Source of the DNA: Mycobacterium sp.
GTDB lineage: Bacteria; Actinomycetota; Actinomycetes; Mycobacteriales; Mycobacteriaceae
Length of the DNA: 6,159 bases
NCBI GenBank assembly: GCA_023264755.1
Contig: JAHFVB010000322.1
Coordinates: forward strand, 1-6,159
Direction of reading: 5' to 3'
Below, one piece after another: positions 1 through 5,505 of the stretch (position 1 is its first letter; each line of letters starts with the position of its first letter). The notes beneath the pieces are model-generated. The model ran no database searches. It had not been told where the DNA came from and saw nothing but the letters and a program-made list of their open reading frames with translations. The position numbers and the translations under genes were made by a program.

Positions 1-669
1 CTTCACCACGGCGATCCACGACGTGACGGCGTTGGCGTCCTGAGGCAGAGCGAACGTGCTGACGCTGTCGCCCGCGGCCAACGCATCAGTGGTGAAGACC
101 AGACCGGCGTCGGCGCTGCTGTTCGTGACGTCGGGGAGGACACGGCTGGGCGTCGGCTCGGTGCGCTCGGGGTGAAGGTGGACGCCGGTGCGTCGTTCGG
201 TGAACTCCGTCGTGGACCCGCACGCGCCCTGCGAGCCGCATACCGACACTCGCAGCCCGGGCTGAGCCAAGTCGGCGAAGGACCCGAGGTGCCTCGGGTT
301 GCCCGGGGCGGTGACGCCGACCAGCCGGTTGCTGGCAAAGGCCACCGGCGCACCCGCTACCGCACCCGAGTCGGCAGCCGAGGTCATGTTGGCCCGGTCA
401 CCCGAGGCGAAGACGTCCGCATCTGCTCCGTCGGCAAGATCGCCGGCGAGCTCCGAGGAACTGGCGAACACGAACACCACCGTGTATTCGGGATGCGCCG
501 CCTCGAACTGCTTGCCAATGGCGGTAAAGCTCTTGACCAGTGAGGACGCGGCATAGACGGTGAGCTGAGTCGTCGGGTCCTGGTGCGCACCGCAGCCGGA
601 CGCGACCGTCGCCGCGACGGCGCCCACGGCCATCATCCGCTTGAATCGCCCGTCCATCAGCCGTGACAA
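1..669 (-). CDS. modA: Molybdate ABC transporter substrate-binding lipoprotein (ModA-like), 3' end cut by window edge
   Basis: Extracytoplasmic binding protein expected to capture molybdate (or tungstate) and deliver it to a ModB/ModC importer. The minus-strand frame is open from 669 through position 1, giving 223 codons; the C-terminal end lies outside the window. The N-terminus has basic residues (GRFKR), a short hydrophobic stretch and a lipobox-like ASGC with the cysteine at about residue 26, so it is probably an anchored lipoprotein. ModA-family signatures follow in order: VYAASSL, FVFASSSELAGDLADGADAD, VFASGDRANM, FADLAQPGLRVSVCGSQGACG and, near the edge, ADAGLVFTTDALAAGD. The start chosen is TTG at 669, because GGAGGT (680-675) lies 5 nt upstream. 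An ATG at 657 is in the same frame but badly spaced from that site. No modB or modC is visible; they would lie to the left. It could be a second ModA copy or bind a related oxyanion. Confidence 0.85.
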   Translation of the reverse strand, partial: MSRLMDGRFKRMMAVGAVAATVASGCGAHQDPTTQLTVYAASSLVKSFTAIGKQFEAAHPEYTVVFVFASSSELAGDLADGADADVFASGDRANMTSAADSGAVAGAPVAFASNRLVGVTAPGNPRHLGSFADLAQPGLRVSVCGSQGACGSTTEFTERRTGVHLHPERTEPTPSRVLPDVTNSSADAGLVFTTDALAAGDSVSTFALPQDANAVTSWIAVVK

Positions 670-674
670 TACCC

Positions 675-680
675 ACCTCC
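675..680 (-). promoter_or_regulatory. Ribosome binding site deciding the modA start
   Basis: GGAGGT on the minus strand, 5 nt before a TTG codon at 669-667. It favours this non-ATG start over the in-frame ATG at 657, which would be 17 nt away. Confidence 0.5.
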
Positions 681-830
681 GTGTGCCGCGCCGGCTCCGA
701 CTCGACCCAATCGACTGGCTGTGAGCCCAACTCGTATCGCCTGGCAATCAGCTTGCGCGGCCACCATCGTCGGCCGCACGACGGCAGACTGATCCACGTG
801 CTTGGCCATCGGTACGCGGTACACGAGGCG

Positions 831-1313
831 ATGCCCGCCGCCCCTGACCGCGGCAGCCACGACGAGCTCGCGGCCGCGCGCTTCCGGGTGGCCCACATCG
901 CACTGCTCGGACAGGGCCTCCTCATCGGGGTGATGGGCGGTTTCGCGCTCGCCTGGTCGATGGCCAACATGCACTTCGGCCTAGAGGGCATTCCGGTGCT
1001 CGGACTCACCGTCACCCCCTTGCACGGCGGGCTTCTGATGGCCGGAGGAGCACTCGCGATACTGGCCTGCCTGGGGCGCTGGGCGACCGTGGGGTTCAGC
1101 GCGCTCGCGACCGCGGGCTGGGCGGGGTTGACGGCGGTCTGCGCGGTCGGAGTGGCCCATCACGCCCCCGGGGTGCTCGGCTTCGACCCGCGCGACACCC
1201 TCCTCTACGGGGTGCTGGGCCTGTACAACCTCGCGCTGTGCCTCCTGTTGGCGCCGACGCTGTGGAAGAACTGGAGATTGGCGCGCCTTCAAACGCCGCT
1301 CTGCGACGGGTGA
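831..1313 (+). CDS. Small four-helix integral membrane protein, DUF4383-like
   Basis: Function unknown. From the ATG at 831 the product has 160 residues. It has a short polar N-terminus and four hydrophobic segments at about residues 23-42, 64-81, 88-108 and 123-141, ending in a basic tail (WKNWRLARLQ). The layout, with a LHGGLLMAGGALA segment and a DPRDTLLYGVLGLYNLAL segment, resembles actinobacterial DUF4383 membrane proteins; this is a resemblance recalled from memory, not a search result. The reading frame stays open back to a GTG at 663, with another GTG at 798. The region before 831 translates into a polar, arginine-rich stretch that looks non-coding, and no start has a good ribosome binding site, so the start is uncertain. 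It is divergent from modA and convergent with fbiB. No pathway can be assigned from context. Confidence 0.7.
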   Translation: MPAAPDRGSHDELAAARFRVAHIALLGQGLLIGVMGGFALAWSMANMHFGLEGIPVLGLTVTPLHGGLLMAGGALAILACLGRWATVGFSALATAGWAGLTAVCAVGVAHHAPGVLGFDPRDTLLYGVLGLYNLALCLLLAPTLWKNWRLARLQTPLCDG

Positions 1314-1319
1314 GCCGCG

Positions 1320-1343
1320 GCCGTTCGGTTTCGGTCGGACGGC
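1320..1343. terminator. Hairpin between convergent genes, possible terminator
   Basis: In the 61-bp gap between the membrane-protein gene and fbiB, arms 1320-1328 and 1335-1343 can pair over 9 bp (two G-U) around a 6-nt loop. There is no T-tract on either side, as is common in mycobacteria, so a terminator role is inferred from position only. Confidence 0.35.
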
Positions 1344-1374
1344 GGTGTCGATCGACTGCGGTGCCCGATCAACC

Positions 1375-2718
1375 TCAGCGTTCGATCAACAGGTCGTCGG
1401 TCGGAACCGGCGCGCGTGGACCGGCCGGCTCGGCGGGATGGCCGATCGCGATGGCACCCAGCGGCTCCCAATCCGGCGGCAGCGCCAGCTCGTCGCGCAC
1501 CAGCTCCGCGGCGAAGATCGTGGACCCGACCCAGCAGCTGCCCACCCCACGCACGGCGAGCGCGACGAGTAGCGCCTGCACCGCGGCGCCGACCGCGACG
1601 GTGAACATGGTGTGCTCGGCGGCGGTCCGCTTGGCATCCGGATACGCGTGCGCGCCGTCGGGCACCAGGAATGGGATGACGAGTTCCGGGGCGTCGTAGA
1701 GCAATTGGCCGCGGCCGACGCGCCGCTCGACCGAGTCTTCCGGCCGCCCGTCGCCAGCCAGGTCGGCTCGCCACTGGTCCCGCATGCGGTCCAGCAGGGC
1801 GCGCCGGGTCGCACCGTCGCGCATCCAGACGAAGCGCACCGGCCGGGTGTGGTGCGGCGCGGGTGCGGTCAGTGCCTCGGCGACGGCCGCCTGGATGACG
1901 GCCGGGTCGACGGGGTCCGGCGCGAAGTGCCGCACGGAGCGGCGCAGCAGCTGAGCCTGGCGCCGGCCGACGTCGAAGGCTTCCTCGGTGCCGAGCCAGA
2001 ACAGATCGTCCTCACCCGAGCGGACCAGGGTGCGGCCGTTGCTCCCGTCGTCGTGCAGCGCGAGCCCGCGCACCACGGCCACCGGGATGTTGGACAACTT
2101 GCCCTTGACCAGATCGGCGGCCGCCGCGAGCTCGTCGGCGACGGCCACCTCGGTCACCAGTAGCTCGTTGCCGTGTTTGTCCGCGGCGCCCGCATAGCCG
2201 TGCAGCACGGCCAGGCCGGCGGCGCCGATCGCGGCGTCGGTCTGCCCGTTGCGCCAAGCCCGGCCCATCGTGTCGGTGACCACCACGGCGACCGTGACGT
2301 TCAGCAGCTCCTGCAGCCGGGTTCGTAGCGCGGCGGCGCTGCCGTCGGGATCGAGGGGAAGCAAGGCGAGTTCGGCGGCGTCGACGTTGGAACCGTCCAC
2401 TCCGGCGGCGGCCTGGATCAGTCCGATGGCGTTCTCGGTTATCAACGTCCGCCCCTTGCGGGCCAGCACGCGTACGGCCTCGATGTCGATAAGCTTGCGC
2501 CGCAACGCATCCCGTTCGTCGGGATCCGTTGGTGCGGCGACGATCCGGCCCTCGCACTTGGACATCACCTTGCTGGTGACCACCACCACGTCGTCGGTTC
2601 GCAGCCAGGGCGCGGCCTCGGCGATCGCGCTCGCGAGGTCGTCTCCCGGCCGGAATTCGGGAAGCCCCGGGACGGGCAGGATTTCGATGGCGGCCGCGGC
2701 GCCGTGGTCGACGCTCAT
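1375..2718 (-). CDS. fbiB: Coenzyme F420:L-glutamate ligase / dehydro-F420-0 reductase FbiB
   Basis: Bifunctional cytoplasmic enzyme of F420 synthesis. The N-terminal CofE-like domain adds glutamates to F420-0 using GTP, and the C-terminal FMN-binding nitroreductase-fold domain reduces dehydro-F420-0 in mycobacteria. The product is 447 residues, about the usual FbiB length. Visible motifs: [10 protein letters not shown] (19-28), the CofE signature [11 protein letters not shown] (48-58), [17 protein letters not shown] (95-111), [19 protein letters not shown] (147-165) and [13 protein letters not shown] (184-196). The second domain opens with [17 protein letters not shown] from about residue 259 and contains the GVGSCWVG stretch typical of the nitroreductase fold. 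The ATG at 2718 overlaps the fbiA stop (ATGA, 2718-2715), so translation is probably coupled to fbiA. No frameshift or missing motif is seen. Identification is firm. Confidence 0.97.
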   Translation of the reverse strand: MSVDHGAAAAIEILPVPGLPEFRPGDDLASAIAEAAPWLRTDDVVVVTSKVMSKCEGRIVAAPTDPDERDALRRKLIDIEAVRVLARKGRTLITENAIGLIQAAAGVDGSNVDAAELALLPLDPDGSAAALRTRLQELLNVTVAVVVTDTMGRAWRNGQTDAAIGAAGLAVLHGYAGAADKHGNELLVTEVAVADELAAAADLVKGKLSNIPVAVVRGLALHDDGSNGRTLVRSGEDDLFWLGTEEAFDVGRRQAQLLRRSVRHFAPDPVDPAVIQAAVAEALTAPAPHHTRPVRFVWMRDGATRRALLDRMRDQWRADLAGDGRPEDSVERRVGRGQLLYDAPELVIPFLVPDGAHAYPDAKRTAAEHTMFTVAVGAAVQALLVALAVRGVGSCWVGSTIFAAELVRDELALPPDWEPLGAIAIGHPAEPAGPRAPVPTDDLLIER

Positions 2719-3737
2719 GGCCGTGGGGTGCCCTTCACGTCGGCGGCCAGCTCGACACCCGCCCTGACCATTTCGGCGGTGGCCTTCGGGTCCGTCATCA
2801 GCAGCGGTATCGCGCGCACCTCGACTCGGTCGAGGTCGGCGTGGTCGGTCTCGTCGATGAGCCAGCCGTCCAGGATGCCGACCGCCGAACGGGCCCCGAA
2901 GTGAGCGCCGACGGCTTGCGAGTTGGTCTCCACCCCGATCACCGAAAGGCACTCATCGGCCATGCCGCGCAACGCCTTTCCCGCGACGATGGGGGAGTAG
3001 CCGATGACGGGGGCGGCGGTCGAGCGCAGGGCGCCGCGGATACCGGGTACGGCGAGGATCGCGCCGATGCTGACCACCGGATTGGACGGAGCGAGGAAGA
3101 CGACGTCGGCCTCGGCGATGGCTTCGGCGACACCCGGTGCGGCCGTCGCCTGTTCGGAGCCGACGAAAGCGAAGCTGTGGGTGGGAATTTGGGCGCGGTA
3201 TCGGACCCACCACTCCTGGAAGTGGATGGCGCGCCGTTCGCCGGCGTGTTCGCCGGGGCCGGGATCGGTGACGACGACGTGCGTTTCGCAGCGCTCGTCG
3301 CTCGCCGGGAGCAGGCGGGCCCCTGGCGCCCACCGCGCGCACAGCGCCTCGGTGACTTCGCTCAGGGGATACCCGGCCCGCAGCATCTGACTGCGCACCA
3401 GGTGGGTGGCCAGGTCCCGGTCGCCAAGTCCGAACCAGTCGGGTTGTACGCCGTAGGCGGCGAGTTCCTCCTTGGCATGCCAGGTTTCGTTGCGATGTCC
3501 CCAGCCCCGTTCGAGGTCTACACCTCCACCTAAGGTGTACATGCAGGTGTCGAGATCGGGACAGATCCGCACGCCGTGCATCCAGGCGTCGTCGCCCACG
3601 TTGACAACGGCGGTCAATTCGTGCTCACCGGCCGGCCCCGTCGCCTGTCCGGCAAACTGGCCGAGCCCGAGGTACTGCTGAACGCCGAGCAGGAATCGCG
3701 CGCCGCCGACTCCGCCGACCAAAACGGTTACCCTCAC
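2715..3737 (-). CDS. fbiA: Phosphoenolpyruvyl/2-phospholactate transferase FbiA (F420 biosynthesis)
   Basis: CofD-family transferase. In mycobacteria it moves the enolpyruvyl-phosphate group from the FbiD-made GDP-linked donor onto Fo, giving dehydro-F420-0, the FbiB substrate. The 340-residue product is close to the family length (about 330). Visible motifs: N-terminal nucleotide-binding loop [13 protein letters not shown] (6-18), [21 protein letters not shown] (44-64), [34 protein letters not shown], and [14 protein letters not shown] followed by [19 protein letters not shown]. The GTG at 3737 gives an N-terminus (MRVTVLVGG) matching the start I recall for M. tuberculosis FbiA (MKVTVLAGG). 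An in-frame ATG at 3767 adds ten residues of no recognisable homology and lacks a ribosome binding site. A TAGGCT -10 element 8 nt before the GTG suggests a leaderless message. It is first in a two-gene operon with fbiB. Confidence 0.96.
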   Translation of the reverse strand: MRVTVLVGGVGGARFLLGVQQYLGLGQFAGQATGPAGEHELTAVVNVGDDAWMHGVRICPDLDTCMYTLGGGVDLERGWGHRNETWHAKEELAAYGVQPDWFGLGDRDLATHLVRSQMLRAGYPLSEVTEALCARWAPGARLLPASDERCETHVVVTDPGPGEHAGERRAIHFQEWWVRYRAQIPTHSFAFVGSEQATAAPGVAEAIAEADVVFLAPSNPVVSIGAILAVPGIRGALRSTAAPVIGYSPIVAGKALRGMADECLSVIGVETNSQAVGAHFGARSAVGILDGWLIDETDHADLDRVEVRAIPLLMTDPKATAEMVRAGVELAADVKGTPRP

Positions 3738-3745
3738 ACCGTCCG

Positions 3746-3751
3746 AGCCTA
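3746..3751 (-). promoter_or_regulatory. Candidate -10 element of a leaderless fbiA promoter
   Basis: TAGGCT on the minus strand fits the mycobacterial TAnnnT -10. Eight bases separate it from the fbiA GTG at 3737, so transcription would begin at or next to the start codon. There is no convincing -35 and no Shine-Dalgarno sequence. Confidence 0.5.
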
Positions 3752-3858
3752 GGCTGTGGCCCGTCATCGTGGTCGTCGGCGGGTGTTGTGACCGACACGC
3801 CCGGTAACCGACGCGCCCGAATTTGGTAACGGGATGGTATGAAAACTTCCCTCAGCGC

Positions 3859-3887
3859 TTGACCCTCGCAGCTAACCCGTGTCTAAT
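3859..3887 (+). promoter_or_regulatory. SigA-type promoter of whiB2
   Basis: TTGACC (3859-3864) and TCTAAT (3882-3887) are separated by exactly 17 bp; each hexamer has one mismatch to the sigma-70 consensus. Transcription should start near 3894, giving whiB2 a leader of about 134 nt. It is the best canonical promoter in the window. Confidence 0.72.
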
Positions 3888-3940
3888 CACATCAGTGTCA
3901 TTTCGCGGTTGGCCGGCCGGTTCCGGTGTCGCAGACCGAG

Positions 3941-3960
3941 ATTCGATCACTTGTTCGAAT
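3941..3960. repeat. Inverted repeat in the whiB2 leader (possible operator or hairpin)
   Basis: ATTCGA (3941-3946) and TCGAAT (3955-3960) are perfect inverted copies with an 8-nt spacer. They lie about 50 nt downstream of the predicted transcription start. Function is unknown; the arms are short and could be chance. Confidence 0.4.
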
Positions 3961-3964
3961 TGAA

Positions 3965-3990
3965 GAGCCCCACGGGTCGTGGAAAGGCTC
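3965..3990 (+). promoter_or_regulatory. Hairpin in the whiB2 5' leader
   Basis: GAGCC (3965-3969) pairs with GGCTC (3986-3990), and CCACG (3970-3974) with CGTGG (3978-3982). This makes ten Watson-Crick pairs, a GGT loop and a one-sided AAA bulge (3983-3985). It ends 25 nt before the whiB2 ribosome binding site. Possible roles are message stability or translational control; neither is shown by sequence alone. Confidence 0.45.
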
Positions 3991-4015
3991 GACATAGGGA
4001 ACCACTAGACAGGTG

Positions 4016-4021
4016 AGGAGG
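4016..4021 (+). promoter_or_regulatory. Perfect Shine-Dalgarno site of whiB2
   Basis: AGGAGG, 6 nt before ATG 4028. It rules out the in-frame GTG at 4013 and contrasts with neighbouring genes that lack any such site. Confidence 0.8.
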
Positions 4022-4027
4022 CGGAAA

Positions 4028-4420
4028 ATGTCTTATGAGCAAGTCGATTTCGATCGTGTCATCCGATTTGACGGCCGGATGCTCGGCTCAGTAGGCACCA
4101 CACCGCACACGAATACGGGACCGGCACAGTTGACCCCGACTGGCCGGCCGCAGTTGAGCTTGGTACCGGAAGTGGTCGACGAGTACTCGACCGCCGAAGA
4201 CGACGATCAGTGGCAGGAACGTGCGCTGTGCGCTCAGACCGATCCCGAGGCGTTCTTCCCGGAGAAGGGCGGCTCGACCCGCGAGGCCAAGCGCATCTGC
4301 TTGGGCTGCGAGGTCAAGGACCGGTGCCTGGAGTACGCGTTGGCCAACGACGAGCGGTTCGGGATCTGGGGAGGCCTCTCCGAGCGTGAACGTCGCAGGC
4401 TCAAGCGCGGCATCATCTGA
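4028..4420 (+). CDS. whiB2: WhiB2/WhmD, iron-sulfur transcriptional regulator of septation
   Basis: WhiB-family DNA-binding regulator with a [4Fe-4S] cluster. Its M. smegmatis counterpart WhmD is essential and needed for proper septation, and it corresponds to Streptomyces WhiB. The 130-residue product has the four cluster cysteines C68, C91, C94 and C100 (C-X22-C-X2-C-X5-C). The WhiB turn GIWGG (112-116), which contacts the housekeeping sigma factor, follows, and then the basic tail ERERRRLKRG. The first 60 residues are polar and flexible, resembling WhmD rather than the shorter M. tuberculosis annotation. The ATG at 4028 is chosen because AGGAGG (4016-4021) lies 6 nt upstream; a GTG at 4013 would overlap that site. 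It is transcribed alone, diverging from fbiAB and converging on the next gene. Confidence 0.96.
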   Translation: MSYEQVDFDRVIRFDGRMLGSVGTTPHTNTGPAQLTPTGRPQLSLVPEVVDEYSTAEDDDQWQERALCAQTDPEAFFPEKGGSTREAKRICLGCEVKDRCLEYALANDERFGIWGGLSERERRRLKRGII

Positions 4421-4437
4421 CGCAGCATCATCTGACG
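4410..4437 (+). repeat. 13-bp direct repeat spanning the whiB2 stop codon
   Basis: GCATCATCTGACG occurs at 4410-4422, covering the last two codons and stop, and again at 4425-4437, 15 bp later. It looks like a small local duplication of the gene end. Confidence 0.7.
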
Positions 4438-4449
4438 TCTCCGACGTCA
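4433..4449. terminator. Hairpin between convergent whiB2 and the zincin-like gene, possible terminator
   Basis: TGACGTC (4433-4439), a 3-nt loop and GACGTCA (4443-4449) form a perfect 7-bp stem in the 45-bp gap between two converging genes. No T-tract follows in either direction. The left arm lies within the second copy of the 13-bp repeat, so the duplication may have helped create it. Confidence 0.4.
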
Positions 4450-4465
4450 TTGGCACGACCGCGCT

Positions 4466-4921
4466 CTACTCCTCGTCCATCGACGGATCGATGACCGAGG
4501 GTTCCACCCCCAAATAGGTGGCCACCTGCGCCACCAGAATTTCGTGCAATAACTCGGCCAAGTCGGCGGTGTCCTTTGCCCGCCTTTCGATTGGCTTGCG
4601 AAACAGTAGAATTCGTGCCCTAGTGGCATTTCCCCGCACGTCGACGCCCGCTGGAATCAGCCGGGCGAGTGCGATCGTGCCGTCGGCGATGACCTCCGGC
4701 GGCCACTGAACGTTCTCCGGGTCCTTCGGGGCGATCCGCGGAATCTCGTCGACGGCGACGTCCAAGGCCGAGACACGATCGGCCCACCGTCGTTCGATCG
4801 GTTCGTAGGCCTCCAACACGGCCATGTCGAATCGCTCGGCTCGGCTGCGCCAGCCGGGAACCGTGGGAGGAAGCAGTGGACCCCGCATCTCGCGGCCACG
4901 GCGGGAGCGCGGATCGGCCAT
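4466..4921 (-). CDS. Zincin-like metallopeptidase-family protein with degenerate active site (Rv3259-like)
   Basis: Function unknown. The 151-residue product is cytoplasmic by appearance, with no signal peptide or membrane segment. It matches my memory of M. tuberculosis Rv3259. The C-terminal half follows the layout of the small zincin family (Pfam Zincin_1, formerly DUF1025): a strand ARILLFRKPIERR (102-114), an acidic linker, then a helix ending in a glycine turn (128-138). In active members that helix contains HExxH followed by a Gly turn. Here the aligned positions read A131, Q132 and T135 (VAQVATYLG), so the zinc ligands and catalytic Glu are absent. A HE pair at 126-127 is out of register and not followed by a third ligand. 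The ATG at 4921 is preceded by a TACGAT -10 at 8 nt and no ribosome binding site, suggesting a leaderless message. An internal ATG at 4888 would give 140 residues. It is divergent from the DUF3499 gene. Confidence 0.85.
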   Translation of the reverse strand: MADPRSRRGREMRGPLLPPTVPGWRSRAERFDMAVLEAYEPIERRWADRVSALDVAVDEIPRIAPKDPENVQWPPEVIADGTIALARLIPAGVDVRGNATRARILLFRKPIERRAKDTADLAELLHEILVAQVATYLGVEPSVIDPSMDEE

Positions 4922-4929
4922 GATCGTTG

Positions 4930-4935
4930 ATCGTA
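4930..4935 (-). promoter_or_regulatory. Candidate -10 element of a leaderless promoter for the zincin-like gene
   Basis: TACGAT on the minus strand fits TAnnnT and lies 8 nt before ATG 4921. No Shine-Dalgarno is present between or upstream. Confidence 0.45.
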
Positions 4936-4949
4936 ACGGTTGGAGATCG

Positions 4950-4983
4950 GCGCGCCGGCGCCTGCGCGTGTCCGTCGGCGCGC
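4950..4983. repeat. Imperfect palindrome between divergent promoters (possible shared operator)
   Basis: GCGCGCCGGCG (4950-4960) and CGTCGGCGCGC (4973-4983) are inverted copies with one difference in 11 bp, around a 12-nt spacer. Its centre (4966.5) falls midway between the two candidate -10 elements, and its arms cover both expected -35 positions. The high GC content raises the chance of a random match. Confidence 0.45.
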
Positions 4984-4998
4984 GGGGACGTTGCGCGA

Positions 4999-5004
4999 TA
5001 GCCT
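4999..5004 (+). promoter_or_regulatory. Candidate -10 element of a leaderless promoter for the DUF3499 gene
   Basis: TAGCCT fits TAnnnT and lies 7 nt before the GTG at 5012. No ribosome binding site is visible. Confidence 0.45.
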
Positions 5005-5011
5005 CGTGTCC

Positions 5012-5419
5012 GTGAATGCTCCCCGTCGCTGCTGCAGGCCAGGGTGCCCGCACTACGCCGTGGCGACGCTGACTTTCGTCTATTCGGACTCCACGGCCGT
5101 CGTCGGCCCGCTCGCCACGGTTTCGGAACCGCACTCCTGGGATCTGTGTGTGCTCCACGCGGGCCGGATCACCGCGCCGCGGGGTTGGGAGTTGGTCCGC
5201 CACGCCGGGCCGCTGCCGTCCTACGGGGACGACGACGACCTGGTCGCGCTCGCGGATGCCGTGCGTGAAGGTCGCGAACTGCCCGGGCCCATATCCGGAT
5301 TGGCTGCCGGTTTCTCGGACCCCGTCGGAGGTGCGGTGATGGCGCCGCCCGCCCCGAGGGCGGAACACAACGGTCGGCGCCGTGGACATCTGCGCGTTCT
5401 GCCGGACCCGACCGACTAA
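5012..5419 (+). CDS. DUF3499 family protein (Rv3258c-like), putative zinc-binding
   Basis: Conserved actinobacterial protein of unknown function. The N-terminus PRRCCRPGCPHYAVATLTFVYSDS and the following EPHSWDLCVLHAGRITAPRGWELVR are the hallmark of DUF3499. Cys8-X3-Cys12 and Cys46-X2-His49 could form a zinc ribbon-like site; this is my inference from spacing. The C-terminal third is low-complexity and polar, with a GDDDD run and a basic end. The GTG at 5012 gives 135 residues, starts just before the conserved block and sits 7 nt after a TAGCCT -10 element. The frame continues upstream to 4940 through Arg/Ala-rich sequence that overlaps the divergent promoter region and is probably not translated. 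It lies 86 bp before manB in the same direction, as in M. tuberculosis, and may be partly co-transcribed with it. Confidence 0.88.
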   Translation: MNAPRRCCRPGCPHYAVATLTFVYSDSTAVVGPLATVSEPHSWDLCVLHAGRITAPRGWELVRHAGPLPSYGDDDDLVALADAVREGRELPGPISGLAAGFSDPVGGAVMAPPAPRAEHNGRRRGHLRVLPDPTD

Positions 5420-5431
5420 TCGGGTCGGGTC
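5405..5431 (+). terminator. Hairpin overlapping the stop codon of the DUF3499 gene
   Basis: GACCCGACC (5405-5413) pairs perfectly with GGTCGGGTC (5423-5431) over 9 bp; the 9-nt loop contains the TAA stop (5417-5419). No T-tract follows. It could be a U-less terminator or attenuator before manB. Confidence 0.45.
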
Positions 5432-5469
5432 AGACTCGCTGAGCGTCGGCGTCGGGGTTCGCGAGCCGA

Positions 5470-5475
5470 TAGGCT
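5470..5475 (+). promoter_or_regulatory. Candidate -10 element of a manB promoter
   Basis: TAGGCT, the same hexamer as before fbiA, lies 30 nt before the manB ATG. It would give a short leader of about 23 nt that contains the ribosome binding site AGGAG (5497-5501). No clear -35 is seen. Confidence 0.4.
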
Positions 5476-5505
5476 GGGACGAGAGTCCGCCCCACTAGGA
5501 GATCT

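Noticed and set aside
663..830. N-terminal extension of the four-helix membrane protein from GTG 663
   Set aside because: It is polar and Arg-rich and overlaps the modA start and ribosome binding site; translation from there is unlikely.
398..1015. 205-codon minus-strand ORF overlapping modA and the membrane-protein gene
   Set aside because: It conflicts with two better-supported frames; the product is Arg/Ser/Pro-rich with no recognisable features.
1612..2163. 183-codon plus-strand ORF opposite fbiB, and similar ones at 1238-1699 and 2249-2767
   Set aside because: These are shadow frames of the well-supported FbiB coding sequence.
2719..2952. Upstream extension of the fbiB frame inside fbiA
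   Set aside because: The extension is Arg/Gly-rich and antithetical to the FbiA frame; the ATG at 2718 with the ATGA overlap gives the family length.
2841..3533. 230-codon plus-strand ORF opposite fbiA
   Set aside because: It lies fully antisense to a firmly identified gene; composition is typical of a GC-rich shadow frame and no family is recognisable.
4940..5011. N-terminal extension of the DUF3499 gene
   Set aside because: It is Arg/Ala-rich with no match to the DUF3499 start that I recall, and it overlaps the divergent promoter region. Some annotations may still use a longer start.
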